Below, piece by piece: positions 34,601 to 42,229 of a stretch of DNA of 54,399 nt (position 1 is the first letter of the stretch; each line of letters starts with the position of its first letter). The stretch spans positions 19,421-73,819 of the forward strand of contig JAFDZQ010000038.1 of NCBI GenBank assembly GCA_018266895.1, written 5' to 3'. The translations under genes were made by a program, and so were the position numbers. The notes below the pieces were generated by a model. That model saw only the letters and a program-made list of their open reading frames with translations. It was not told the origin of the DNA and did no database searches. Source of the stretch: Bacteroidota bacterium (GTDB lineage Bacteria > Bacteroidota > Ignavibacteria > Tepidaquicellales > Tepidaquicellaceae).

Positions 34601-36742
34601 ATGAAAGCTCTAAACAAAATCGCAAAAGTATTTTTACTTATGCTGTTTGCTTTAATGTCATTTAACACTTCAAAAGCTCAGATAACATCCGGCACGGATT
34701 TCTGGCTGATGTTTATGGACAATTACGGACCGTACAGCAGTACTTCTGACCTTACATTGTTCATTACATCGAATGTAAACACATCCGGAACTGTTACAGT
34801 GAACGGATTGGGATTCAATGCTCCTTTTAATGTAACAGCCGGCGTAGTAACTTCAGTCGCTCTTCCGAATAATGCATTGATGAAAACAAACGATGTAGTC
34901 GGAAATCTGGGTATACATGTAACAGCGCTCAACGATGTAACAGTATACGGACTTAACAGAATCATAGCCACTACGGATGCATTTCTGGGACTGCCGACAT
35001 CATTTCTCGGAACAGATTACATTGTTCTCGGATACACAAGCAGAAGCGCAAGTTTATATTCAGAATTCGGAATTGTAGCTGCTCAGAACGGAACAGTTGT
35101 TACCATAACTCCTACAGCAGTAGTTAACGGAAAGCCGATCGGAATTCCTTATAATGTTAATCTCAATCAGGGTGAAACTTATAATGCTCACGGTTCAACA
35201 AATACTGACGATCTGACCGGTACAGTAATCACATCGAATAACCCGATTGCAGTTTACGGCGGACATCAGTGCGGTAATGTTCCGGATGATACTTATGGAG
35301 CTTGCGATCACATGGTAGAGCAATTGCCGCCTACCAATACATGGGGAAAGAATTTCGTTACATGTCCGCTTGCTACAAGAATAGGCGGAGATACCTGGAG
35401 ATTTCTTGCTTCAGATAATAACACTACAGTAACAATCAACGGTGTTGCACAGGCACCTATAAATAAAGGACAATTCATTCAGACAATACTGACAACAACT
35501 TCAATCATCACTTCTGATAAGCCGATACTTGCAGGTCAGTATTCCAACAGCTCATCTTTCGACGGTGTAACATCAGATCCGTTCCTAATGCTGATACCGC
35601 CTTACGAGCAGTTTCTTGGAAGCTATACGGTTACTACACCGGCAACAGGCTTCAGTCAGAATTTCATCAATGTTGTTGCACCAAATTCGGTTGTCGGAGC
35701 ACTGACTCTTGACGGAGTTCCTGTTCCAGCTGTAAACTATACACCGATCGGAGCAAGCGGATTTTCAGCTGCGAAGCTTCCTGTAGCATTAGGTTCGCAT
35801 AATCTTGCTGCAACACTTCCATTCGGATGCTTTATGTATGGATTTGATTCATTTGATTCATACGGATATCCGGGAGGACAAGCATTATCACAGGTTGCAA
35901 CAGTAACCAGCCTGGATGTAACTCCTGAAATAGCGACAAACATTGTCGGAACACAGCACTGCGTTGACGGATTAGTAAAAGATCAAAACGGAATTCCGCT
36001 TACAGGAATCAGGGTTGATTATCTCATCAGCGGAGCAAATCCGGGAGCAGGATTCGCATTCACAAATGCAAGCGGTATCGCTCAGTATTGCTACACCGGT
36101 AATAATGCCGGATATGATACAATCATCGGATCGACAGGAAGTCTGTCAGATACAGTATTGAAAATTTGGCAAAGTGCTTTACCTGTAGAGTTAAGTTCAT
36201 TCACATCTGCGGTTGACAACAGAGATGTAGTTCTGAAATGGTCAACGGTAATGGAACTCAACAATTCCGGATTTGACATAGAAAGAACATCAGATCATAA
36301 TTCATGGACAAGAGTCGGAAATGTTGCCGGAAACGGAACAACAAACGAATTAAGGAATTATGAATTCAGGGACAGAAATCTTGCCTCGGGAACTTATAAT
36401 TACAGACTGAAACAAATTGACTTCAACGGTAATTTTGAATACTTCAATTTAAGCAATGAAGTTGAAATAGGAATTCCGGACAGATTCAGTTTATCACAGA
36501 ACTATCCGAATCCTTTCAATCCTAATACAAAGATAGCATTTGAAATACCGAAGGAAGGAAATGTCACATTGTCAGTATATGATAACGGCGGTAAACTTGT
36601 ATCCACATTGGTAAACGGATATAAAGCTGCAGGTTATTATACAGTTGATTTCAGCGCATCAAATCTCTCAAGCGGAGTCTATTTCTACAAGATAGAATAC
36701 AACGGACTAAGCAAAGTTATGAAGATGACTGTCATCAAATAA
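34601..36742 (+). CDS. T9SS-sorted IgGFc-binding-domain protein, array copy 2
   Basis: A 713-residue paralogue of its neighbours, with signal peptide 1-26 (...NTSKAQ) and an AAAGGAA ribosome site. The head has the same landmarks (TDFWLMFMDNY, FITSNVNTSGTV, GIHVTALNDVTVYGLNRI, DAFLGLPTSFLGTDYIVL, GGHQCGNV, FDGVTSDPFLMLIPP) but only moderate identity to copies 1 and 3. From the Ig-like domain onward (~residue 447) it is nearly identical to copy 3 and from ~470 also to copy 1. It ends in a T9SS type A tail (NYPNPFNPNTKIAFEIPKEG...KMTVIK). Probably cell-surface or secreted. Confidence 0.87.
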   Translation: MKALNKIAKVFLLMLFALMSFNTSKAQITSGTDFWLMFMDNYGPYSSTSDLTLFITSNVNTSGTVTVNGLGFNAPFNVTAGVVTSVALPNNALMKTNDVVGNLGIHVTALNDVTVYGLNRIIATTDAFLGLPTSFLGTDYIVLGYTSRSASLYSEFGIVAAQNGTVVTITPTAVVNGKPIGIPYNVNLNQGETYNAHGSTNTDDLTGTVITSNNPIAVYGGHQCGNVPDDTYGACDHMVEQLPPTNTWGKNFVTCPLATRIGGDTWRFLASDNNTTVTINGVAQAPINKGQFIQTILTTTSIITSDKPILAGQYSNSSSFDGVTSDPFLMLIPPYEQFLGSYTVTTPATGFSQNFINVVAPNSVVGALTLDGVPVPAVNYTPIGASGFSAAKLPVALGSHNLAATLPFGCFMYGFDSFDSYGYPGGQALSQVATVTSLDVTPEIATNIVGTQHCVDGLVKDQNGIPLTGIRVDYLISGANPGAGFAFTNASGIAQYCYTGNNAGYDTIIGSTGSLSDTVLKIWQSALPVELSSFTSAVDNRDVVLKWSTVMELNNSGFDIERTSDHNSWTRVGNVAGNGTTNELRNYEFRDRNLASGTYNYRLKQIDFNGNFEYFNLSNEVEIGIPDRFSLSQNYPNPFNPNTKIAFEIPKEGNVTLSVYDNGGKLVSTLVNGYKAAGYYTVDFSASNLSSGVYFYKIEYNGLSKVMKMTVIK
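35940..36742 (+). repeat. constant 3' segment, copy 2
   Basis: Nearly identical to copy 3 from about 35940 (the CATTGTCGGAACACAGCA region) and to copy 1 from about 36007. The longer match with copy 3 suggests the 2/3 exchange is the more recent or longer conversion tract. Confidence 0.8.
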
Positions 36743-36769
36743 TATAATTGTATTTCGGTTTCAGAAACT

Positions 36770-36800
36770 AAGGCGGGCTTGAAGAAAGTCCGCCTTTTTT
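36770..36800 (+). terminator. terminator of array copy 2
   Basis: AAGGCGGGCTT / AAGTCCGCCTT stem with loop GAAGA and a T tract, the same as after copy 1. Confidence 0.85.
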
Positions 36801-36935
36801 ATGTCTGAAATTTATTTTATATACAATCAAAAAATTTACTTTCATTTAAAAATGATGTTATTTAACTTACACAAATTAAAAAAGTATAAAGTCTTTCAGA
36901 TTATTAAGGGATTTTAAAAAATTTAATTTTTAATC

Positions 36936-36965
36936 ATGAAGAACACAAATCCACATCCGCCATAG
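36936..36965 (+). CDS. nine-codon leader ORF MKNTNPHPP, copy C
   Basis: ATG-AAG-AAC-ACA-AAT-CCA-CAT-CCG-CCA-TAG. It differs from copy A at five bases, four of them synonymous third positions and one giving Ser/Thr. Confidence 0.35.
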   Translation: MKNTNPHPP

Positions 36966-37015
36966 CATTTTCTTGCAATTCCTTTTTAAATCACACTAAG
37001 TATAAATTGTTTTAA

Positions 37016-37065
37016 AAATAAGTAGTAATACTTATTTGGTTTCAAATTTCGATAGTATATTTTTG
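37016..37065 (+). promoter_or_regulatory. promoter with overlapping palindrome, array copy 3
   Basis: TTTG (37035-37038), 19 bases, TATTTTTG (37058-37065). The palindrome AAATAAGTA-GTAA-TACTTATTT (37016-37037) is perfect and covers the first three bases of the -33 box. Start of transcription is expected near 37072. Confidence 0.68.
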
Positions 37066-37134
37066 TTTAGTTGTTTCGGAATATTAAAAATTTAAATCTC
37101 TTTTTTAATTAAACTTTAAATAAAGGTAAACAAA

Positions 37135-39267
37135 ATGAAAACAAAACTTACAAAATCATTATTGATTATAATGATTGCATTATTCGGATCACTGAGCAGT
37201 TCTTATGCTACATTGGACAGTAAGGGAACAGACTTCTGGATAATGTTTGACGGAAATATAGGATCAAATACAACTTCTTTATTCATTACTTCAGATGTAA
37301 ATACTTCCGGAACAGTTGCAATACCGGGATTAGGATTTACAGCTCCTTTTACAGTAACAGCAAATACAGTTACAACAGTTGTACTTCCAAATAACTGCTC
37401 ATTCCACACACCAGATATAATTGATAACACTGGTATTCATGTTACCTCTTTACAGGAAGTAACAGTTTACGGATTAAACAGGTCATCCGCAACAACAGAT
37501 GCATATCTCGCACTTCCAACGGACATTCTTGGAACTGATTATTATGTATTAACATACAAAAATTCAGGAATAGTTGCGGGAAGTCAGTTTGGAATAGTCG
37601 GAACAGTCAACGGAACCACGGTTACAATTACACCTTCTGCAACGACACACGGGCATACGGCAGGCATAGCTTATAACATCACACTGAATCAGGGAGAAAC
37701 CTATGAATTAAGAGCTGATGATGATAACTTTATAGATATGACCGGCACTCATATAACATCAACTCAGCCTGTCGGAGTTATGGGTTCTCATTTTTGCGCA
37801 AACATTCCGGGCGGTATAACATTTTGTGATCATATCTGTGAAATGATACCTCCTTCTTCAGCGTGGGGAAAGAATTTTGTAACGGTTCCTCTTGCAACAA
37901 GGCTTAATGGAGATACATGGAGAATAATGGCTTCACAGGCAAATACAACAGTAACAATAAACGCAATTGTACAACCTGTACTTACAAGCCCCGGAGATTT
38001 CATTGAAATAAATTTAACAACTCAGTCAATTATTACTTCGGATAAAGCTGTACTGGTAGCTCAATATTCAAACGGAAGTACCTGGGACGGTGTTACATCA
38101 GATCCATTTATGATGCTGATCCCTCCTTATGAACAGTTTCTTGCAAATTATACAGTTTCAACAGCTGATATAAATTTACCTATAAACTACATTAATATCG
38201 CAGTACCAAATGCAGTAGTAGGTACATTGACGCTTGACGGAGTACCTGTCCCGGTAGTTAATTACACTCCTATCGGAGCAAGCGGATTCTCAGGTGCACA
38301 ATTAAGTGTTGGTCTTGGTTCACATACACTTTCTGCTACTCTGCCGTTCGGTCTTTTTGATTATGGATTCGGATCGTTTGATTCATACGGTTATCCGGGC
38401 GGACAGGCATTGTCACAAATTGCTATAGTTTCAAGTCTTGATGTTACACCTGAAATTGCTACAAACATTGTAGGAACACAGCACTGCGTTGACGGATTAG
38501 TAAAAGATCAGAACGGAATTCCGCTTACAGGAATCAGGGTTGATTATCTCATCAGCGGAGCAAATCCGGGAGCAGGATTCGCATTCACAAATGCTAGCGG
38601 AATTGCTCAGTATTGCTACACTGGTAATAATGCCGGATATGATACAATCATCGGATCGACAGGCAGTCTGTCAGATACAGTATTGAAAATTTGGCAAAGT
38701 GCTTTACCTGTAGAGTTAAGTTCATTCACATCTGCGGTTGACAACAGAGATGTAGTTTTGAAATGGTCAACGGTAATGGAACTCAACAATTCCGGATTTG
38801 ACATAGAAAGAACGTCAGATCATAATTCATGGACGAGAGTCGGAAATGTTGCCGGAAACGGAACAACAAACGAATTAAGGAATTATGAATTCAGGGACAG
38901 AAATCTTGCCCCGGGAACTTATAATTACAGACTGAAACAAATTGACTTCAACGGTAATTTTGAATACTTCAATTTAAGCAATGAAGTTGAAATAGGAATT
39001 CCGGACAGATTCAGTTTATCACAGAACTATCCGAATCCTTTCAATCCTAATACAAAGATAGCATTTGAAATACCGAAGGAAGGAAATGTTACATTATCAG
39101 TATATGATAACGGCGGTAAACTTGTATCCACATTGGTAAACGGATATAAAGCTGCAGGTTATTATACAGTTGATTTCAGTGCATCAAATCTCTCAAGCGG
39201 AGTCTATTTCTATAAGATAGAATACAACGGACTAAGCAAGGTTATGAAGATGACTGTAGTTAAATAA
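37135..39267 (+). CDS. T9SS-sorted IgGFc-binding-domain protein, array copy 3
   Basis: A 710-residue secreted paralogue; signal peptide 1-23 (...SSYAT). The head carries TDFWIMFDGN, LFITSDVNTSGTVAIPGLG, GIHVTSLQEVTVYGLNRS, DAYLALPTDILGTDYYVL, GSHFCANI and WDGVTSDPFMMLIPP, and is clearly diverged from the other two. The Ig-like domain, FnIII-like linker and T9SS type A tail are almost identical to copy 2 (one visible change: LAPGTYN for LASGTYN). It is the last gene of the array and ends at a terminator shared with the convergent hypothetical gene. Confidence 0.87.
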   Translation: MKTKLTKSLLIIMIALFGSLSSSYATLDSKGTDFWIMFDGNIGSNTTSLFITSDVNTSGTVAIPGLGFTAPFTVTANTVTTVVLPNNCSFHTPDIIDNTGIHVTSLQEVTVYGLNRSSATTDAYLALPTDILGTDYYVLTYKNSGIVAGSQFGIVGTVNGTTVTITPSATTHGHTAGIAYNITLNQGETYELRADDDNFIDMTGTHITSTQPVGVMGSHFCANIPGGITFCDHICEMIPPSSAWGKNFVTVPLATRLNGDTWRIMASQANTTVTINAIVQPVLTSPGDFIEINLTTQSIITSDKAVLVAQYSNGSTWDGVTSDPFMMLIPPYEQFLANYTVSTADINLPINYINIAVPNAVVGTLTLDGVPVPVVNYTPIGASGFSGAQLSVGLGSHTLSATLPFGLFDYGFGSFDSYGYPGGQALSQIAIVSSLDVTPEIATNIVGTQHCVDGLVKDQNGIPLTGIRVDYLISGANPGAGFAFTNASGIAQYCYTGNNAGYDTIIGSTGSLSDTVLKIWQSALPVELSSFTSAVDNRDVVLKWSTVMELNNSGFDIERTSDHNSWTRVGNVAGNGTTNELRNYEFRDRNLAPGTYNYRLKQIDFNGNFEYFNLSNEVEIGIPDRFSLSQNYPNPFNPNTKIAFEIPKEGNVTLSVYDNGGKLVSTLVNGYKAAGYYTVDFSASNLSSGVYFYKIEYNGLSKVMKMTVVK
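38466..39267 (+). repeat. constant 3' segment, copy 3
   Basis: Third copy of the near-identical 3' segment, matching 35940-36742 over its whole length. After the stop codon the similarity to the other copies fades except for the terminator stem. Confidence 0.8.
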
Positions 39268-39290
39268 TACAGGAAAGGTAAGAAATATTA

Positions 39291-39322
39291 AAAGGCGGGT
39301 CTGAAGAAGATCCGCCTTTTTT
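39291..39322. terminator. terminator between convergent genes
   Basis: AAAGGCGGGTC pairs with GATCCGCCTTT (11 bp, one G-U) around a 7-base loop, with T residues after it on the plus strand and A-rich sequence before it, so it can act in both directions. Its T tract touches the stop codon of the minus-strand gene at 39321. Confidence 0.8.
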
Positions 39323-39776
39323 ATTCTTTCCCTACATCGGAAATAATCCCATTTAGTTTATCTGTAAATACCAGTATTCTTTCATTCATCATTATCACCT
39401 CATATTCATTTTTAATAATATCATCAGGTTTAAGAACTTTCTTTTTTAGGTCTTCAATACCTTTAATATTATTGTCCATTATGTCAATGAATTCATTTTT
39501 AAGTAAAAGAGACATATTCCAGTTTTTTAAAGTATCTGTTTTACTGATGTCATTTCTGACATTTTTGAATTTTTCTTCATAGATACTGATATCTTTGTAA
39601 TGATAGATTGCGGCTGAAAGCTCTTTGGTCAGAGCCGCATAGTTACTTAACCGGTACAGAAATTCGAATTTTCTCCTTTGTTCACCCTGGCTTATTCTGT
39701 TACAATTTACCGTAATTAAAAGTATGTAACTCCCATAAATTAAAAGAGTTATATGTTTTAATTTAAAATTCTTCAT
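39321..39776 (-). CDS. hypothetical membrane-anchored or lipoprotein-like small protein
   Basis: A 151-residue protein with one hydrophobic N-terminal segment (ITLLIYGSYILLITV) followed by NCNR. The Cys at residue ~25 might be a lipidation site, but the preceding residues T-V-N are not a standard lipobox. The rest is a helical, charged domain (ELSAAIYHYKDISIYEEKFKNV; LLLKNEFIDIMDNNI) of no recognised family. Its start overlaps the 3' end of tsaD by 14 bases, so the two are probably co-transcribed and coupled. Confidence 0.62.
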   Translation of the reverse strand: MKNFKLKHITLLIYGSYILLITVNCNRISQGEQRRKFEFLYRLSNYAALTKELSAAIYHYKDISIYEEKFKNVRNDISKTDTLKNWNMSLLLKNEFIDIMDNNIKGIEDLKKKVLKPDDIIKNEYEVIMMNERILVFTDKLNGIISDVGKE

Positions 39777-40788
39777 AGTTTAATCTGGCTTTAGCATTTG
39801 TAAGCAAAGAGTCATTAAGGAAGAAATTCTTATCATCAGAGAATTTATATCTGTAAAATCCGACAAGGCCAATCATTGCAGCATTGTCTGTTGAATATTT
39901 TTTTTCCGGAAAACTGACTGAATAACCGGAATCTTTAAGTGAATTAAATTTATTCTGAAGGTACTTATTTGATGAAACCCCTCCTGATATCATAATGATA
40001 TTTGCGTTAAATTTTTCTGCTGCGGAAAGAGTTTTATTGAACAAAGAATTCACGGCTGCTTTCTGAAATGATGCGCAGATATCATTTATCATTTTTTCAC
40101 TTTTAATATTCTCAAAATCAATTTTCCTGAGAAAATAAAGTACCGATGTCTTTATTCCGGAAAAAGAAAAATCAAATTCACTTCCCCTGACATGAGCTAA
40201 AGGAAAATCGTGAAAATCCGTGTTTCCATTTGCAGAATATTTTTCAATTTCAGGACCGCCGGGATAATTAAGACCGAGAAGCTTTGCGACTTTGTCAAAA
40301 GCTTCGCCTGCGGCATCATCAACGGTCTTTCCGATGACTGTATGTTTAAAGAAATCTTCAGCAAGAACAAGCATTGTATGACCTCCTGAGACAATAAGAG
40401 AAATGAAAGGAAACTTAATATTGTTTTCTCCAATAAAATTCGAATATAGATGCGCATGAATGTGGTTTACCGGTACAAAAGGAATGCCAAGACACATTGA
40501 AAGCGATTTTCCGAAATTAAGTCCGGTCAGCAATGCACCGATAAGACCCGGCTCTGATGTTGCGGAAATCAGTTCAATATCCGTAATCTTTTTCCCGGCT
40601 TCGTTTAAAGCAAGATCTGTTATTTCCGTAATCTTGCCCAGATGCTCCCGCGAAGCTATTTCAGGTACAACACCTCCGAATTTTGTATGTGAGATCTGTG
40701 ATGAGATAATATTTGAAATTACTCTGTCATTATTTAGTACGGCAACGGATGTTTCATCACAGGATGTTTCTATGGCAAGGGAGATCAT
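39763..40788 (-). CDS. tsaD: tRNA N6-adenosine threonylcarbamoyltransferase
   Basis: The catalytic subunit of the universal t6A system, which moves threonylcarbamoyl to A37 of ANN-decoding tRNAs with TsaB and TsaE. Family length (341 residues). Motifs: ETSCDET near residue 7, the metal-binding His pair in NHIHAH (His109 and His113), VSGGHTMLV, the GKTVDDAAGEAFDKVAKLLGL stretch, FSFSGIKT and MISGGVSSNKYL. Transcribed from the promoter at 40827-40857. The partners TsaB and TsaE are not in the window. Confidence 0.96.
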   Translation of the reverse strand: MISLAIETSCDETSVAVLNNDRVISNIISSQISHTKFGGVVPEIASREHLGKITEITDLALNEAGKKITDIELISATSEPGLIGALLTGLNFGKSLSMCLGIPFVPVNHIHAHLYSNFIGENNIKFPFISLIVSGGHTMLVLAEDFFKHTVIGKTVDDAAGEAFDKVAKLLGLNYPGGPEIEKYSANGNTDFHDFPLAHVRGSEFDFSFSGIKTSVLYFLRKIDFENIKSEKMINDICASFQKAAVNSLFNKTLSAAEKFNANIIMISGGVSSNKYLQNKFNSLKDSGYSVSFPEKKYSTDNAAMIGLVGFYRYKFSDDKNFFLNDSLLTNAKARLNYEEF

Positions 40789-40826
40789 TTAAACTTTTTT
40801 AATTAAATTTCTATTGTGTTTATTTA

Positions 40827-40857
40827 CAAATATATCTGATGTAGCTTCTTTATCAAA
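40827..40857 (-). promoter_or_regulatory. promoter of tsaD
   Basis: On the minus strand TTTG (40857-40854), exactly 19 bases, then TATATTTG (40834-40827), matching TTTG-N19-TAnnTTTG. The expected start point is ~30 bases before the ATG at 40788. It independently supports the promoter form seen in the secreted-protein array. Confidence 0.65.
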
Positions 40858-40896
40858 TATATTGATTAATCGCATTATTAAATTTAAATTGAACGC

Positions 40897-42174
40897 GTGA
40901 ATAATAACAGATTAAAAATTTTATTAATACTCTTAATTTCATTCCTTTCTACAGGAATCTCCAATTCTCAGGTAAAACTGCTTATCCCAATGGAACCGGA
41001 TCAGACAAATCACCTAAAAGCTTACGGAATTGCATACAGACATTTACTTTCCGGAAAAGAACTGGACTGGCTGCTGAATTACAGAGGCGGGGCATTTATG
41101 TTCAATTATTCTTCTGCAGTTGAACAGGAGTGCAAAGAAAAAGGAGTTTCTTATGAACTTAAGAACGGAACCCAGACTGCACAGATTTATGCTGAAGTAA
41201 AAGATGAAAAAAATAACATGGATGTTGTGAGACTGGAAAAAGTCGCTAAAGTAGCGGTTTATGTTCCGCCAAATGCACTTCCGTGGGATGATGCCGTTCA
41301 GCTTGTACTTGAATATGCCGAAATACCTTATGCTAAACTCTGGGATGAGGAAGTTCTGACGGGTAAACTGAAAGGATATGACTGGGTTCATCTTCATCAT
41401 GAAGATTTTACGGGTCAGTACGGCAAGTTTTTTTCGACATATGCCACAGCCCCCTGGTACATTGCTCAGAAATCAATAAACGAAGAAACTGCGGCTAAGC
41501 TCGGTTATTCAAAAGTTTCAAAACTTAAACTTGCAGTAGTAAAAAAACTGAAAGAATATATTTCAAACGGCGGTTTTCTTTTTACTATGTGTTCTGCAAC
41601 TGACACTTATGACATTGCGCTTGCTGCTCAGTATACTGATATATGCGAATCAATGTTTGACGGAGATCCGGCTGATCCTGACGCAAACAGCAAGCTTGAT
41701 TTTTCTGAATGCATCGCGTTTGAAAATTTCAGTATAGACATGAATCCTTATGTCTATGAATATTCAAATCTCGATGTTACGAATGAAATTGTGGCTCTGG
41801 GACAGTACGGCGATAATTTTAAGCTGGTGGAATTTTCGGCAAAGTTTGATCCCGTTCCCTCTATGCTCACTCAGGATCATACTTCACTTATAAGCGGATT
41901 TATGGGACAGACGACAGCTTTTAAAAAGCAGTTTCTTAAAAAGAATGTAACAATACTGGCAATGAATGAAGGCACTGATTATGTAAAATATTTACACGGG
42001 AATTACGGAAAAGGGACTTTTACATTTTACGGAGGCCATGATCCTGAAGATTATCAGCATGCCGTTGGTGATCCGAAAACAGAACTTTCAATGTATCCTC
42101 ATTCGCCGGGATACAGGCTTATACTTAATAATGTTTTATTTCCCGCTGCTAAAAAGAAAAAGCTTAAAACCTGA
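40897..42174 (+). CDS. secreted protein of the family often labelled asparagine synthetase B
   Basis: A 425-residue exported protein with a GTG start and signal peptide 1-25 (...GISNSQ). The opening KLLIPMEPDQTNHLKAYGIAYRHLLSGKELDWLLNYRGGAFMF is one I associate with Bacteroidota proteins that databases call asparagine synthetase B. I see neither an N-terminal Cys nucleophile nor the SGGLDS synthetase loop, and the protein is exported, so that name is probably wrong. The body looks like an alpha/beta amidotransferase-like fold (VAVYVPPN, YDWVHLHHED, NGGFLFTMCSATDTYD, HGNYGKGTFTFYGGHDPEDYQH). Many His, Asp and Cys residues suggest a hydrolase or metal site. Function unknown. Confidence 0.72.
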   Translation: MNNNRLKILLILLISFLSTGISNSQVKLLIPMEPDQTNHLKAYGIAYRHLLSGKELDWLLNYRGGAFMFNYSSAVEQECKEKGVSYELKNGTQTAQIYAEVKDEKNNMDVVRLEKVAKVAVYVPPNALPWDDAVQLVLEYAEIPYAKLWDEEVLTGKLKGYDWVHLHHEDFTGQYGKFFSTYATAPWYIAQKSINEETAAKLGYSKVSKLKLAVVKKLKEYISNGGFLFTMCSATDTYDIALAAQYTDICESMFDGDPADPDANSKLDFSECIAFENFSIDMNPYVYEYSNLDVTNEIVALGQYGDNFKLVEFSAKFDPVPSMLTQDHTSLISGFMGQTTAFKKQFLKKNVTILAMNEGTDYVKYLHGNYGKGTFTFYGGHDPEDYQHAVGDPKTELSMYPHSPGYRLILNNVLFPAAKKKKLKT

Positions 42175-42229
42175 GATTTATTTAAAAAATAAAAAATTCA
42201 ATCTTCAATAATTATAATTAAAACTGATT

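Larger units (their letters stand above)
36743..37134. other. 392-bp intergenic leader, copy C
   Basis: Same order as copy B: terminator, conserved leader segment (36830-36975) with the nine-codon ORF at 36936-36965, palindrome and promoter (37016-37065), then AAAGG before the ATG at 37135. Confidence 0.65.

Noticed and set aside
32056-39267. Assembly artefact as the cause of the identical tails
   Set aside because: The copies differ at scattered, mostly synonymous positions and have distinct heads and spacers, so they are real separate loci, though collapse of further copies cannot be excluded.
39700-39730. Lipobox in the 39321-39776 protein
   Set aside because: The residues before the Cys (T-V-N) do not fit a lipobox, so I describe it only as lipoprotein-like.
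40897-42174. asnB (asparagine synthetase B)
   Set aside because: Exported protein with no glutaminase Cys or synthetase SGGxDS motif; the label appears to be a database habit.
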